Positions 16,927 to 25,480 of a stretch of 64,000 nucleotides of DNA are shown here, piece after piece; the first letter of the stretch is position 1, and every line of letters starts with the position of its first letter. This DNA comes from Cyclobacterium jeungdonense (GTDB taxonomy: Bacteria; Bacteroidota; Bacteroidia; Cytophagales; Cyclobacteriaceae). The position numbers were made by a program, and so were the translations under genes. The stretch lies in NCBI RefSeq assembly GCF_010994275.1, contig NZ_WMCD01000008.1, positions 1 to 64,000 on the forward strand, in the 5' to 3' direction. Below the pieces are notes generated by a model. That model did no database searches, was not told the DNA's origin, and saw only the letters and a program-made list of their open reading frames with translations.

Positions 16927-17121
16927 TTAGATTCGTAGCATTGCTTTTACTCTTCCCTCGTCCGTTTCATGAACAGTCCCCATCTTAGTAAGATTTCGCT
17001 TCCTTTTAGTGGACTTTTTGGTCAGAATGTGGCTTTTGAATGCATGCTTTCTTCGGATCTTTCCGGTAGCAGAAAGCTTGAACCTTTTCTTGGCACTTGA
17101 CTTTGTTTTTACTTTTGGCAT
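16927..17121 (-). CDS. rpmI: 50S ribosomal protein L35
   Basis: 64 residues, highly basic. Recognisable from MPKVKTKSSAKKRFKLSATGKI and HAFKSHILTKKSTKRKRNL. Co-transcribed with infC (23 bases upstream) and rplT. Confidence 0.96.
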   Translation of the reverse strand: MPKVKTKSSAKKRFKLSATGKIRRKHAFKSHILTKKSTKRKRNLTKMGTVHETDEGRVKAMLRI

Positions 17122-17144
17122 TACCCTCTATCTGTTAGTTAATA

Positions 17145-17699
17145 TTATTTCTTACTCGCTTTAGGAGAAACAAAGATATTCATCCTTTTACCCTCCATTT
17201 TGGGAAGCTGTTCTACCTGCCCGTAGTCCTCCAGGGCCTGGGCAAATTTTAACAGCAGCATTTCTCCCCTTTCTTTAAACACAATGGTACGACCCACAAA
17301 ATGAACGTAGGCTTTGACTTTGGCACCATCTTTCAGAAAATTAATGGCATGATTTAGTTTAAAGTTAAAATCATGATCATCCGTGTTGGGACCAAATCGT
17401 ATTTCCTTAACTACTGTTTTTGCTGCATTAGACTTGATTTCTTTCTGCTTTTTCTTCTGTTCGTACTTGAACTTTGCATAATCAATCACCTTGCAAACTG
17501 GTGGTGCAGCGGAAGGAGAAATTTCCACGAGATCAAGACCATTATCCTGGGCGAGAGCGATGGCTTTGCTCGTCTCCATGACGGCATTACCTCCTTCTAC
17601 AAAATCTCCCACAACCCTGACTTCTCTGGCCCTGATTTTTGCATTTACTTTATATGGTTCCTCTTGTCTCGGGGTATACGTTCTTTTTCCTCTCAAAAT
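17145..17699 (-). CDS. infC: Translation initiation factor IF-3, non-ATG start
   Basis: IF-3 binds the 30S subunit, proofreads start codons and prevents premature 50S joining. The N domain begins EEPYKVNAKIRAREVRVVGD and has LDLVEISPSAAPPVCKVIDYAKFKYEQKKK; the C domain contains VKEIRFGPNTDDHDFNFKLNHAINFLKDGAKVKAYVHFVGR. No in-frame ATG exists between the upstream stop at 17715-17717 and the body of the N domain; the first is about codon 40. The start must therefore be ATT at 17697-17699 (used here), TTG at 17694-17696, or ATA further up. A rare AUU start is the known basis of IF-3 self-regulation in other bacteria. Confidence 0.93.
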   Translation of the reverse strand: MLRGKRTYTPRQEEPYKVNAKIRAREVRVVGDFVEGGNAVMETSKAIALAQDNGLDLVEISPSAAPPVCKVIDYAKFKYEQKKKQKEIKSNAAKTVVKEIRFGPNTDDHDFNFKLNHAINFLKDGAKVKAYVHFVGRTIVFKERGEMLLLKFAQALEDYGQVEQLPKMEGKRMNIFVSPKASKK

Positions 17700-17781
17700 A
17701 GTTATGGTTGTTGTTTAAAGTTTCAATCTGCAAATATCTAATAATTTTTTAAATATTAAAAATCAGCAAATTATAATACTG

Positions 17782-19737
17782 TTATTTATTTAATGATTCC
17801 TTGATGATTCCCTGAAAGTATTCCACAAAGGCCTGCAATTCAAAACTACCTTTGTCTCCCTCACCGTGTTTGCGTAGGGAAAGTTTGTTTTCTTCTTGTT
17901 CCTTTTCACCGACAATCACCATAAATGGGATCTTTTTCACCTCGGCATCCCGTATCTTGCGCCCTATCTTCTCATCCCGGTGGTCGATGTCCCCGGTAAT
18001 CCCACTATCAGCCAGCAACAACCTTACCTTTTCGGCGTAGTCGGCAAATTTTTCAGAAATAGGAAGGATGACCAGTTGCTCTGGTGCCAGCCACAAGGGG
18101 AAATTTCCCGCGCAATGCTCAATCAGTACGGCCACGAAACGTTCCAGGGAGCCAAAAGGTGCCCGGTGAATCATTACCGGCCGGTGTTTTTGATTGTCAG
18201 ACCCGGTGTACTCCAACTCAAATCGCTCTGGCAATTGATAATCTACCTGTATGGTACCCAGTTGCCAACTTCTTCCCAAAGCATCCCGGACCATAAAGTC
18301 CAGCTTTGGTCCATAAAAGGCCGCTTCTCCCAGTTCGGTGACGGTCTTCAGCCCTTTCTCCCCGGCCGCTTCGATGATGGCAGCCTCTGCTTTGTTCCAG
18401 GCAGCCTCTTCCCCGATGTATTTCTCCATCTTTTCAGGATCCCGAAGAGATATTTGTGCCGTATAGTCCTCAAAACCAAGCGCCTTGAACACGTACAACA
18501 CCAGGTCAATGACTTTGATGAATTCTTCCTTCACCTGGTCCTGCCGGCAAAAGATATGCGCATCGTCCTGGGTAAATCCACGAACCCGGGTCAATCCATG
18601 CAATTCCCCACTTTGTTCGTAGCGATATACGGTTCCAAATTCGGCATACCGTACCGGCAAATCCTTATAGGACCGGGGCTTGCTTTTATAGATTTCGCAA
18701 TGATGGGGACAATTCATGGGCTTAAGCAAAAACTCCTCTCCCTCGTGGGGTGTGGTAATGGGCTGAAAGGAATCCTTACCGTATTTTTCGTAATGCCCGG
18801 AAGTTTCGTACAAGGCCTTATGCCCGATGTGCGGGGTAATCACCTGCTGATAGCCCGAATGGTCCTGCTCCTTTTTCAAAAAGCTGACCAAACGCTCTCG
18901 AAGTAGGGTTCCTTTGGGCAGCCACAAAGGCAGCCCCATACCTACCTTTTCCGAAAAGGTAAACAACTCCAACTCCTTGCCCAGCTTGCGGTGATCTCTT
19001 TTTTTAGCTTCTTCCAGCATTTCCAGGTATTCCTTCAGCTCCTTAGCTTTGGGAAAAGTAATACCGTAGATACGGGTCAGCATTTTGTTATGCTCGTCTC
19101 CCCGCCAGTAGGCACCGGCGATATTGAGTAACTTAACAGCTTTTACAAATCCCGTATGCGGGATATGCGGCCCCCGGCAGAGATCGGTAAAGCCGCCCTG
19201 CTTGTAAAAAGTGATGGTGCCATCCTCCAGTCTTTCCAGCAAGTCCAGCTTGTATTCGTCGCCCTTGTTTTCGTAGTAACTAACGGCATCACTTTTAGAA
19301 ATTTCTCTTCGGATGTACTCGTTTTTCTGGCGCGCCAATTCCACCATTTTGGCTTCAATTTTTTCAAGCTCAGCCCCTTCCAGGGTTTTGTCCCCAAAGT
19401 CCACATCATAATAGAATCCCTGCTCTATCGGTGGTCCGATTCCAAATTTGATCCCTGGATAAAGCGCTTCCAGTGCCTCGGCCAGCAAGTGAGCGGACGA
19501 GTGCCAAAAAGTGGATTTTCCTTCTTTGTCATTCCAGGTGAGCAGGGCTATGCTTACGTCCTTGTTTATTGGGCGTGTGGCATCCCATATTTCGCCGTCT
19601 ACCTTTGCTGCCAGGACGTTTCGGGCCAGCCCCTCGCTAATGCTCATGGCGATATCCAGGCCAGTGACCCCTTTTTCAAAAACCCGGACCGACTGGTCGG
19701 GAAATGTTACGTTAATTTCATTTTCGGATTGTGACAT
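17782..19737 (-). CDS. thrS: Threonyl-tRNA synthetase
   Basis: Class II synthetase charging tRNA-Thr. 651 residues: TGS domain (~1-65, VTFPDQSVRVFEKGVTGLDIA), editing domain with HSSAHLLAEALEALYPGIKFGIGPPIEQGFYYD, and the second editing motif CRGPHIPHTG. The catalytic core has zinc ligands in LLKPMNCPHHCEIYKS, motif 2 RYAEFGTVYRYEQSGELHGLTRVRGFTQDDAHIFC and motif 3 HRAPFGSLERFVAVLIEH. The anticodon-binding domain is at ~555-640 (EKIGRKIRDAEVKKIPFMVIVG). First gene of the operon with infC, rpmI and rplT. The short 5' leader holds a hairpin that may be a control site. Confidence 0.97.
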   Translation of the reverse strand: MSQSENEINVTFPDQSVRVFEKGVTGLDIAMSISEGLARNVLAAKVDGEIWDATRPINKDVSIALLTWNDKEGKSTFWHSSAHLLAEALEALYPGIKFGIGPPIEQGFYYDVDFGDKTLEGAELEKIEAKMVELARQKNEYIRREISKSDAVSYYENKGDEYKLDLLERLEDGTITFYKQGGFTDLCRGPHIPHTGFVKAVKLLNIAGAYWRGDEHNKMLTRIYGITFPKAKELKEYLEMLEEAKKRDHRKLGKELELFTFSEKVGMGLPLWLPKGTLLRERLVSFLKKEQDHSGYQQVITPHIGHKALYETSGHYEKYGKDSFQPITTPHEGEEFLLKPMNCPHHCEIYKSKPRSYKDLPVRYAEFGTVYRYEQSGELHGLTRVRGFTQDDAHIFCRQDQVKEEFIKVIDLVLYVFKALGFEDYTAQISLRDPEKMEKYIGEEAAWNKAEAAIIEAAGEKGLKTVTELGEAAFYGPKLDFMVRDALGRSWQLGTIQVDYQLPERFELEYTGSDNQKHRPVMIHRAPFGSLERFVAVLIEHCAGNFPLWLAPEQLVILPISEKFADYAEKVRLLLADSGITGDIDHRDEKIGRKIRDAEVKKIPFMVIVGEKEQEENKLSLRKHGEGDKGSFELQAFVEYFQGIIKESLNK

Positions 19738-19790
19738 GCTTGCGCTTTCAGTTTGTTTACACCTTTACAAACAGGTGTTTTTTAAAGGAC
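19738..19790 (-). promoter_or_regulatory. thrS leader with anticodon-arm-like hairpin and overlapping alternative stem
   Basis: Minus-strand RNA reads ACACCU-GUUUGU-AA-AGGUGU-AA-ACAAAC. Stem 1 pairs 19773-19778 with 19759-19764 and leaves the loop GUUUGUAA. Stem 2 (GUUUGU with ACAAAC) interleaves with it. The loop shares UUGUAA with the anticodon loop CUUGUAA of the tRNA-Thr at 3164-3236. ThrRS of E. coli represses its own mRNA through an anticodon-arm mimic; a similar control here is inference. Confidence 0.45.
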
Positions 19791-19792
19791 TG

Positions 19793-19800
19793 CAAATATG
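19793..19800 (-). promoter_or_regulatory. Probable -7 box of the thrS operon
   Basis: CATATTTG on the minus strand, 55 bases before the thrS ATG, would give a leader of about 50 nt. No clear -33 TTG is visible. Confidence 0.45.
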
Positions 19801-20046
19801 CACATTCGGAAGGGTAAATAAAAGAGGAATCAGCCCTTATCGCCGGGGATTGGAATAATGGGGATGGATTGGCTGATCGAAGCTGGTCTTTGTTATTGAT
19901 TAATTGAGTAATAATAAATGCTTGCCGTCTGGGGCTGCGTCGGGCGGCTGACCTGGTGAAAAGTGTGTCAGAAGAGCATCAAGCCGATTTTGCGGCTGGA
20001 AAAACAAAATTACTAACGAATAAAATTACCCAAAATCTCCCTTTTC

Positions 20047-20240
20047 CTAATCGTAATGAAACCTGCATTTTGCTATCAAAATCTCATCCGCTTTCACCTG
20101 ATAGATCAGTCGATGTTCGCCATTTATGCTCCTGAACCAAAAACCGGAATAGTTGTATTTCAGTGGCTCGGGTTTACCTATTGATGTGTTCTTCAAGTTT
20201 ATTTTCTCGGAAAGATCGTAAATCAAAACTTTGAAAAAGC
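20047..20240 (-). pseudogene. YoeB/Txe-family toxin, C-terminal fragment
   Basis: The minus-strand frame reads FFKVLIYDLSEKINLKN, then GKPEPLKYNYSGFWFRSING and EHRLIYQV...IAKCRFHYD, stopping at 20047-20049. The GKPEPLK...SG(F/Y)W.R.I..EHRL(I/V)Y.V...I..CR.HY pattern is that of YoeB mRNA interferases, including the catalytic C-terminal His-Tyr. The first ~25-30 residues and any start codon are missing; the frame runs into a GC-rich hairpin next to parC. The antitoxin that would precede it is absent. Relic of a toxin-antitoxin module. Confidence 0.75.
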
Positions 20241-20277
20241 CCGCCGCGACCGCCGTGAACCCTTGGCGGCCGCTGCG
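20234..20277 (-). terminator. GC-rich hairpin after parC, possible terminator
   Basis: Stem 20242-20254/20265-20277 pairs at 11 of 13 positions. On the minus strand it is followed by CTTTTTC, 12 bases after the parC stop. Its GC content is far above its surroundings, so it may be a repetitive palindrome that ends parC transcripts. Confidence 0.5.
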
Positions 20278-20289
20278 AGAAAAAGCTAC

Positions 20290-22902
20290 TTAAAACAAGC
20301 CCAGTTGATCCTCCTCATCCTCATCGTCCCCATCTTCCTTTTTCTTTCCATCAAAATTCACGGTGGAGCCTACCGAAAGGTTATCTTCGCCCTTGCCGCT
20401 CGTTTTCTTATCCGGTGAGGCGACAAGTTCCACGGCTTTTACCGTGTGGTTACTCAGACGGTTCCCAACGGCTCGCCACCCCTTCACATCAATAAGCATG
20501 TCCATATCGTACACGTTTTCATCCACATCTTTGCCTTTTTGAAGTTTTACCTTCACCTGTGGCTGTTTCTCGGTGGTTACCACGGTCAGACGGGAATTCT
20601 TATGGTCGGAGATGAAGTTGAATTTTTTATTCAGCGTGGACGTTTCCACCAAAAACCGTTTGACATAATGGTTTTTACTGGCTCCATCAAAATAGATGGC
20701 GGAGACCACTTTTTCCGGATCGAATTTTTCTATGTGCATCAGGTTTTCCTGATCGTAGCGGTTGGTCAGCTCAAAGTTGGTCAGCTCGTAACTGCCATCT
20801 TTGTAAAAGGCGAGAATCTTATCATCTCCCAGGAAGTTTCCTACCCATTTACCCCGCTCGTCGGTATTGAGCCGGCCAACTGAAGGGTCGTAATAAATAT
20901 CCAGCCCTCCCAGGGTGGAAACACCCTCCATTTTCAACTGTATTTTACGCACGGGGTATTTGGTCAGGATATTACCCTGAGCTCCCCGGCCTTTGATCTC
21001 AATATCCTTGAAATCAAAATCAAAAACCTTGACCCTTGCCTTGCTGCCTGCGGTTAGGTAAACGGTGATGATTTCAGCTTCGCCATTGGCGTTGGCTGTA
21101 AAATACAGGATCCGCGAGCCTTTGGTGCCTTTGGTGAGTACGTACTCCCGGTCACGGGTTACACTCAGCACCTGAAACCGCTTGATCATCGTCCTGCCCG
21201 AAGCCCCTTCCAGATACACCAGGTTGTAGACCATGCGCTCGTCTCCTTTTCGGTAAACGGCCGCATGGATAATATCCTTGCCGACAAATACCTTATCCTG
21301 GATTTTCGTGACCACGCAGACTCCGTCTTTACGGAATACAATGATATCGTCCAGGTCTGAACAATCGCAGATGAACTCGTCCTTTTTCAGCCCGTACCCG
21401 ATAAATCCATCAGCCCGGTTGATGTACAACTTGGCATTGTTTGCCGCCACCACATTGGCAGAAATGGTGTCAAAGGTTCGGATTTCGGTCTTCCTTTCCC
21501 TTCCTTTACCATATTTGCTCAGCAGGTTTTTGTAATACTGAATGGCGTATTCGGTCAGGTTTTCCAGGTGGTGATTGACTTCTTCCAGCTCCTCCTGAAG
21601 CTTTCGCATTAACTCATCCGCCTTGAAGGTGTCGAATTTGGAAATGCGCTTGATCTTGATTTCGGTCAGGCGGATGATATCATCCCGGGTAATCTCCCTG
21701 TAAAACTCCGGCTTGAAAGGATCCAGGCCCTTGTCGATGGTTTCGATAACGGCCTCCCAGGTTTCGCATTCCTCAATGTCCCGGTAGATCCTGTTTTCAA
21801 TAAATATTTTTTCAAGAGAAGAAAAAAGCAACTTCTCCATCAACTCCCCTTTTCGGATTTCCAGTTCCCGGTTCAGCAGGGTTTTGGTCTGCCGCGTATT
21901 GTATTCGAGAATCTGATTTACCGTCAGGAAAACCGGCTTCTCTTCGATAATCACGCAGGCATTGGGAGAAATACTTACCTCGCAATCAGTAAAGGCATAT
22001 AAGGCATCAATGGTCATGTTGGGTGACTGCCCCGGAGCCAATTGCACCTGAATTTCCACGTCTTTGGCGGTATTATCCACCACTTTTTTTATCTTGATCT
22101 TGCCTTTATCATTGGCTTTGATAATGGATTCAATCACCGAATTGGTAGTGGTTCCGTAAGGGATGTCCTTTATAAGGAGCGTTTTGTTATCCTCCTCTTC
22201 TATTTTTGCCCGGACTTTGATACGTCCTCCCCGCAGACCCTCGTTGTATTCGGAAAAATCTGCCAGTCCCCCAGTATTGAAATCGGGCAACAGGTAGGCT
22301 TTTTTTCCCTTCAGGATTTGAATGGAGCCTTCGATTAGCTCGCAGAAATTGTGGGGGAGAATCTTGGTACTCAGACCCACAGCAATACCCTCCACTCCCT
22401 GAGCCAACAGCAAGGGGAATTTAACCGGCAACGTGACCGGCTCTTTTTTCCTACCATCGTACGATAGTTGCCATTCGGTGGTTTGTGGATTGAATACCAC
22501 ATCCAGCGCAAACTTGGACAACCGCGCCTCGATGTATCGCGCAGCCGCTGCCCCATCGCCCGTCCGCACATCTCCCCAGTTGCCCTGGGTCTCGATCAGT
22601 AAATCCTTCTGCCCCAGGTTGACGATGGCATCCCCAATGGAAGCATCCCCGTGTGGGTGATACTGCATCGATTGACCGATGATATTAGCCACCTTATTGA
22701 ATCGGCCATCGTCCATTTCCTTCATGGCATGGAGGATCCTGCGCTGCACTGGCTTTAATCCGTCCTCGATGGCAGGTACGGCACGTTCCAAAATTACATA
22801 GGAAGCGTAATCTAAAAACCAGTCTTTATACATTCCGGTGACAGGAATGGAGTCATGCAGACCATCCTCCGGAAGTTCGTTTGTATTTTTATCGTCACTC
22901 AT
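20290..22902 (-). CDS. parC: DNA topoisomerase IV subunit A
   Basis: Breakage-rejoining subunit of the type IIA topoisomerase that decatenates chromosomes. 870 residues. The N-terminal winged-helix domain has LKPVQRRILHAMKEM, MQYHPHGDASIGDAIV and the active-site tyrosine in AAARYIEARLS (~residue 123). The tower and coiled-coil regions follow, then a C-terminal beta-propeller-like domain, and an acidic Asp/Glu-rich tail. MYKDWFLDYASYVILERAVPAIEDG and pairing with a 630-residue B subunit mark the Bacteroidota ParC group rather than GyrA. The residue after HPHGD (equivalent to GyrA Ser83) is Ala. Directly downstream of parE with 72 bases between. Confidence 0.93.
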   Translation of the reverse strand: MSDDKNTNELPEDGLHDSIPVTGMYKDWFLDYASYVILERAVPAIEDGLKPVQRRILHAMKEMDDGRFNKVANIIGQSMQYHPHGDASIGDAIVNLGQKDLLIETQGNWGDVRTGDGAAAARYIEARLSKFALDVVFNPQTTEWQLSYDGRKKEPVTLPVKFPLLLAQGVEGIAVGLSTKILPHNFCELIEGSIQILKGKKAYLLPDFNTGGLADFSEYNEGLRGGRIKVRAKIEEEDNKTLLIKDIPYGTTTNSVIESIIKANDKGKIKIKKVVDNTAKDVEIQVQLAPGQSPNMTIDALYAFTDCEVSISPNACVIIEEKPVFLTVNQILEYNTRQTKTLLNRELEIRKGELMEKLLFSSLEKIFIENRIYRDIEECETWEAVIETIDKGLDPFKPEFYREITRDDIIRLTEIKIKRISKFDTFKADELMRKLQEELEEVNHHLENLTEYAIQYYKNLLSKYGKGRERKTEIRTFDTISANVVAANNAKLYINRADGFIGYGLKKDEFICDCSDLDDIIVFRKDGVCVVTKIQDKVFVGKDIIHAAVYRKGDERMVYNLVYLEGASGRTMIKRFQVLSVTRDREYVLTKGTKGSRILYFTANANGEAEIITVYLTAGSKARVKVFDFDFKDIEIKGRGAQGNILTKYPVRKIQLKMEGVSTLGGLDIYYDPSVGRLNTDERGKWVGNFLGDDKILAFYKDGSYELTNFELTNRYDQENLMHIEKFDPEKVVSAIYFDGASKNHYVKRFLVETSTLNKKFNFISDHKNSRLTVVTTEKQPQVKVKLQKGKDVDENVYDMDMLIDVKGWRAVGNRLSNHTVKAVELVASPDKKTSGKGEDNLSVGSTVNFDGKKKEDGDDEDEEDQLGLF

Positions 22903-22974
22903 TAATTAATTCCGTTTTTTTGATATCGGTAGACCGACTATCGTTCCGTTTGGGGACATGCCAATGTCCAAACC

Positions 22975-24867
22975 TCAGGCTACTTCTTCCTCTATCGGAT
23001 TGGCTGTCGCATCGTCAAAAACAATATCCTTTTCAATCTTCAGGTTATCGATGATAAAAGTCTGTCTGTTGGGGGTGTTTTTTCCCATGTAAAAACTCAA
23101 TAGGTCCGCAATTTTGGTTTCTTTGTTGAGAATGATGGGTTCCAACCGGATATCTTCACCGATAAAGGTGCCGAATTCTTCAGGGGAAATTTCACCTAAC
23201 CCCTTAAATCGGGTAATTTCGGCCGCTTTTCCCAGCTTATGGATCGCTCGTTGCCGCTCTTCATCGGTATAGCAGTAAATAGTCTCCTTCTTATTTCTTA
23301 CCCGAAACAAGGGGGTATCTAGTATGTACAAATGCCCGTTTTTCACCAGATCGGGAAAAAATTGTAGAAAATAGGTCATGATCAATAGCCGGATATGCAT
23401 GCCATCCACGTCCGCATCCGTAGCGATAACGATTTTTCGGTACCGCAAGCCTTCGATTCCATCTTCTATGTTCAAGGCATGCTGCAACAAGTTGAACTCT
23501 TCGTTTTCGTATACCACCTTCTTGGTCATAGAATAGCAATTCAACGGCTTCCCTCGCAAAGAGAAAACGGCCTGCGTTTGCACGTTCCTGGATTTTGTAA
23601 TGGACCCGGAAGCGGAATCACCCTCAGTAAGAAAGAGCATGGTACCGTCTTTCAACTCCGCGTCTGCTTTCGGGTCATCGTAATGTACCCGGCAGTCTCT
23701 GAGCTTCTTATTATGTAGGTTGGCCTTTTTGGCCCGTTCATTAGCCAGCTTTTTGATGCCGGAAATCTCCTTTCTCTCCCTTTCCGACTGAAGGATGCGC
23801 TTTAGCAAGGCATTGGCTGTGTCTGGGTTTTGGTGCAGGTAATTATCCAGCTCCACCTTCACAAAATCATTGACAAAGGTCCGAAGTGTGGGACCATCAG
23901 GCCCTACGCTATGGGAACCCAACTTGGTCTTGGTCTGCGACTCAAAGACCGGCTCCTGCACCCTTACGGCGATGGCTGCCACCACGCTTTGGCGAATATC
24001 GGAAGCATCGTAATCCTTCTTGAAAAAATCTCGTACCGATTTCACAATGGATTCCCGGAAGGCTGCCAGGTGGGTTCCCCCCTGTGTTGTAAACTGCCCG
24101 TTGACAAAAGAATAATATTCCTCTCCGTATTGATTGGAATGGGTGATGGCTATTTCTATATCGTTCCCTTTCAGATGGATTATGGGGTACCTGCGGCTGT
24201 CGTCATCCACTTTTCTATCCAGTAGGTCAAGCAAGCCATTTTGGGAGTAAAACTTTACCCCATTAAAATTAATGGTCAGTCCCGAGTTTAGAAAGGCATA
24301 GTTCCAGATCTGATTTTCCAGGTATTCCGGGATGAAATGGTAGTTCTTAAAAATCGTTGCATCAGGAGAAAAAACGATTTTGGTTCCGTTTCGCTCCGAG
24401 GTTTTTTCGATTTTACTGTCTTCTTTCAGTTCTCCCATTTGAAACCGGGCCACCTTGCACTCTCCTTCCCGGAAAGATTGTACCATAAAGTTTTCTGATA
24501 GGGCATTTACGGCTTTGGTACCAACCCCGTTCAGGCCTACGGATTTTTGAAAAGCACCCGAATCGTATTTTCCTCCGGTATTGATCTTGGATACACAGTC
24601 GATCACTTTCCCCAGGGGAATACCGCGACCATAATCCCTGATTTCCACTTTGTGCTCGCTGATTTTCACCTCGATGGTACGCCCATGCCCCATCATGTGC
24701 TCGTCAATGCTATTATCCAGGATTTCCTTGACCATGACATAGATACCATCATCCTGGGCACTGCCATCTCCCAACTTCCCGATGTACATGCCAGGTCGCA
24801 GCCGGATATGTTCCTTCCAGTCAAGGGATTTAATGCTGTCTTCTGTATAGTTTGCGTTTGCTGCCAT
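22975..24867 (-). CDS. parE: DNA topoisomerase IV subunit B
   Basis: ATPase subunit. 630 residues. GHKL ATPase motifs: VKEILDNSIDEHMMGHG (N box), VEIRDYGRGIPLG (G1), GLNGVGTKAVNALS (ATP lid). The transducer domain contains FVNGQFTTQGGTHLAAF. The TOPRIM domain has LFLTEGDSASGSITKSRN, RGKPLNCY and ATDADVDGMHIRLLIMTYF with the acidic metal ligands. The C-terminal domain has RFKGLGEISPEEFGTFIG. It works as ParC2ParE2 in the cytoplasm. It lies 13 bases downstream of a small membrane-protein gene, so the unit is probably membrane protein-parE-parC. Confidence 0.95.
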   Translation of the reverse strand: MAANANYTEDSIKSLDWKEHIRLRPGMYIGKLGDGSAQDDGIYVMVKEILDNSIDEHMMGHGRTIEVKISEHKVEIRDYGRGIPLGKVIDCVSKINTGGKYDSGAFQKSVGLNGVGTKAVNALSENFMVQSFREGECKVARFQMGELKEDSKIEKTSERNGTKIVFSPDATIFKNYHFIPEYLENQIWNYAFLNSGLTINFNGVKFYSQNGLLDLLDRKVDDDSRRYPIIHLKGNDIEIAITHSNQYGEEYYSFVNGQFTTQGGTHLAAFRESIVKSVRDFFKKDYDASDIRQSVVAAIAVRVQEPVFESQTKTKLGSHSVGPDGPTLRTFVNDFVKVELDNYLHQNPDTANALLKRILQSERERKEISGIKKLANERAKKANLHNKKLRDCRVHYDDPKADAELKDGTMLFLTEGDSASGSITKSRNVQTQAVFSLRGKPLNCYSMTKKVVYENEEFNLLQHALNIEDGIEGLRYRKIVIATDADVDGMHIRLLIMTYFLQFFPDLVKNGHLYILDTPLFRVRNKKETIYCYTDEERQRAIHKLGKAAEITRFKGLGEISPEEFGTFIGEDIRLEPIILNKETKIADLLSFYMGKNTPNRQTFIIDNLKIEKDIVFDDATANPIEEEVA

Positions 24868-24880
24868 AAATTTTACTGGT

Positions 24881-25384
24881 TCAATTTAAAATAGTACCTG
24901 ATTTTACCTGTTTAATTTTCCCGGAAATCAGGTAAAAAAGACCCAACACCCATACCAGCATTAGAACAGGAGCCAGGTAAAAAAAGAAATTATATTCTGA
25001 ACTGCCGATTCCATTTTGGTTACTGATGCTGTATATGTAAAAAACCAATACGGCCGTGGCAAGATTGAGCACAGCGATAAACGAATACATCCATGCCAGC
25101 ATCTTGTCCCGATAAACATCTCCCACCGGAAATAGGCGATTTAAGGAGGCGTTTAACTTCATTTCCATCAGCTTTGCCGGAACAATCAATAAGACATTAT
25201 ATACCAAAAACAGCGCAATGGCACTATAGAAGAAAACTTCCTTGCTAACCTGCTTCTTCGGCATCCCTGACTCACTTGACGCATACGTTGCAAATTCGGG
25301 AAGCCCGGCATAAGCGTAAAGAAGCAGAAACAAAAACAGTCCAATGGAAAGAAAATAAAAGACTTTGGCAAAACGGGTGTACAT
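24881..25384 (-). CDS. Conserved membrane protein of unknown function
   Basis: 167 residues with four predicted membrane helices at about residues 8-28 (FYFLSIGLFLFLLLYAYAGL), 50-68 (FFYSAIALFLVYNVLLIV), 96-116 (MYSFIAVLNLATAVLVFYIY) and 130-154 (FFFYLAPVLMLVWVLGLFYLI). There is no recognised motif and the C-terminus is short and basic. It directly precedes parE on the same strand with 13 bases between. The location suggests co-expression but says nothing firm about its role. Confidence 0.7.
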   Translation of the reverse strand: MYTRFAKVFYFLSIGLFLFLLLYAYAGLPEFATYASSESGMPKKQVSKEVFFYSAIALFLVYNVLLIVPAKLMEMKLNASLNRLFPVGDVYRDKMLAWMYSFIAVLNLATAVLVFYIYSISNQNGIGSSEYNFFFYLAPVLMLVWVLGLFYLISGKIKQVKSGTILN

Positions 25385-25480
25385 GGTTTTTTATTTAAAG
25401 CGCTAATATAAAAATTAATCCAGTACCAAATTTGGAAAGTTCCGCCGGCTTTTCGGAAAACAGCCGAGACGATCGGGTAA

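Noticed and set aside
17896..18906. 336-codon open frame antisense to thrS
   Set aside because: It lies wholly inside thrS on the other strand, has no family resemblance and arises from the codon pattern of the real gene.
20290..22902. Calling the topoisomerase A subunit GyrA
   Set aside because: The opening motif and pairing with a 630-residue B subunit fit the Bacteroidota ParC group.
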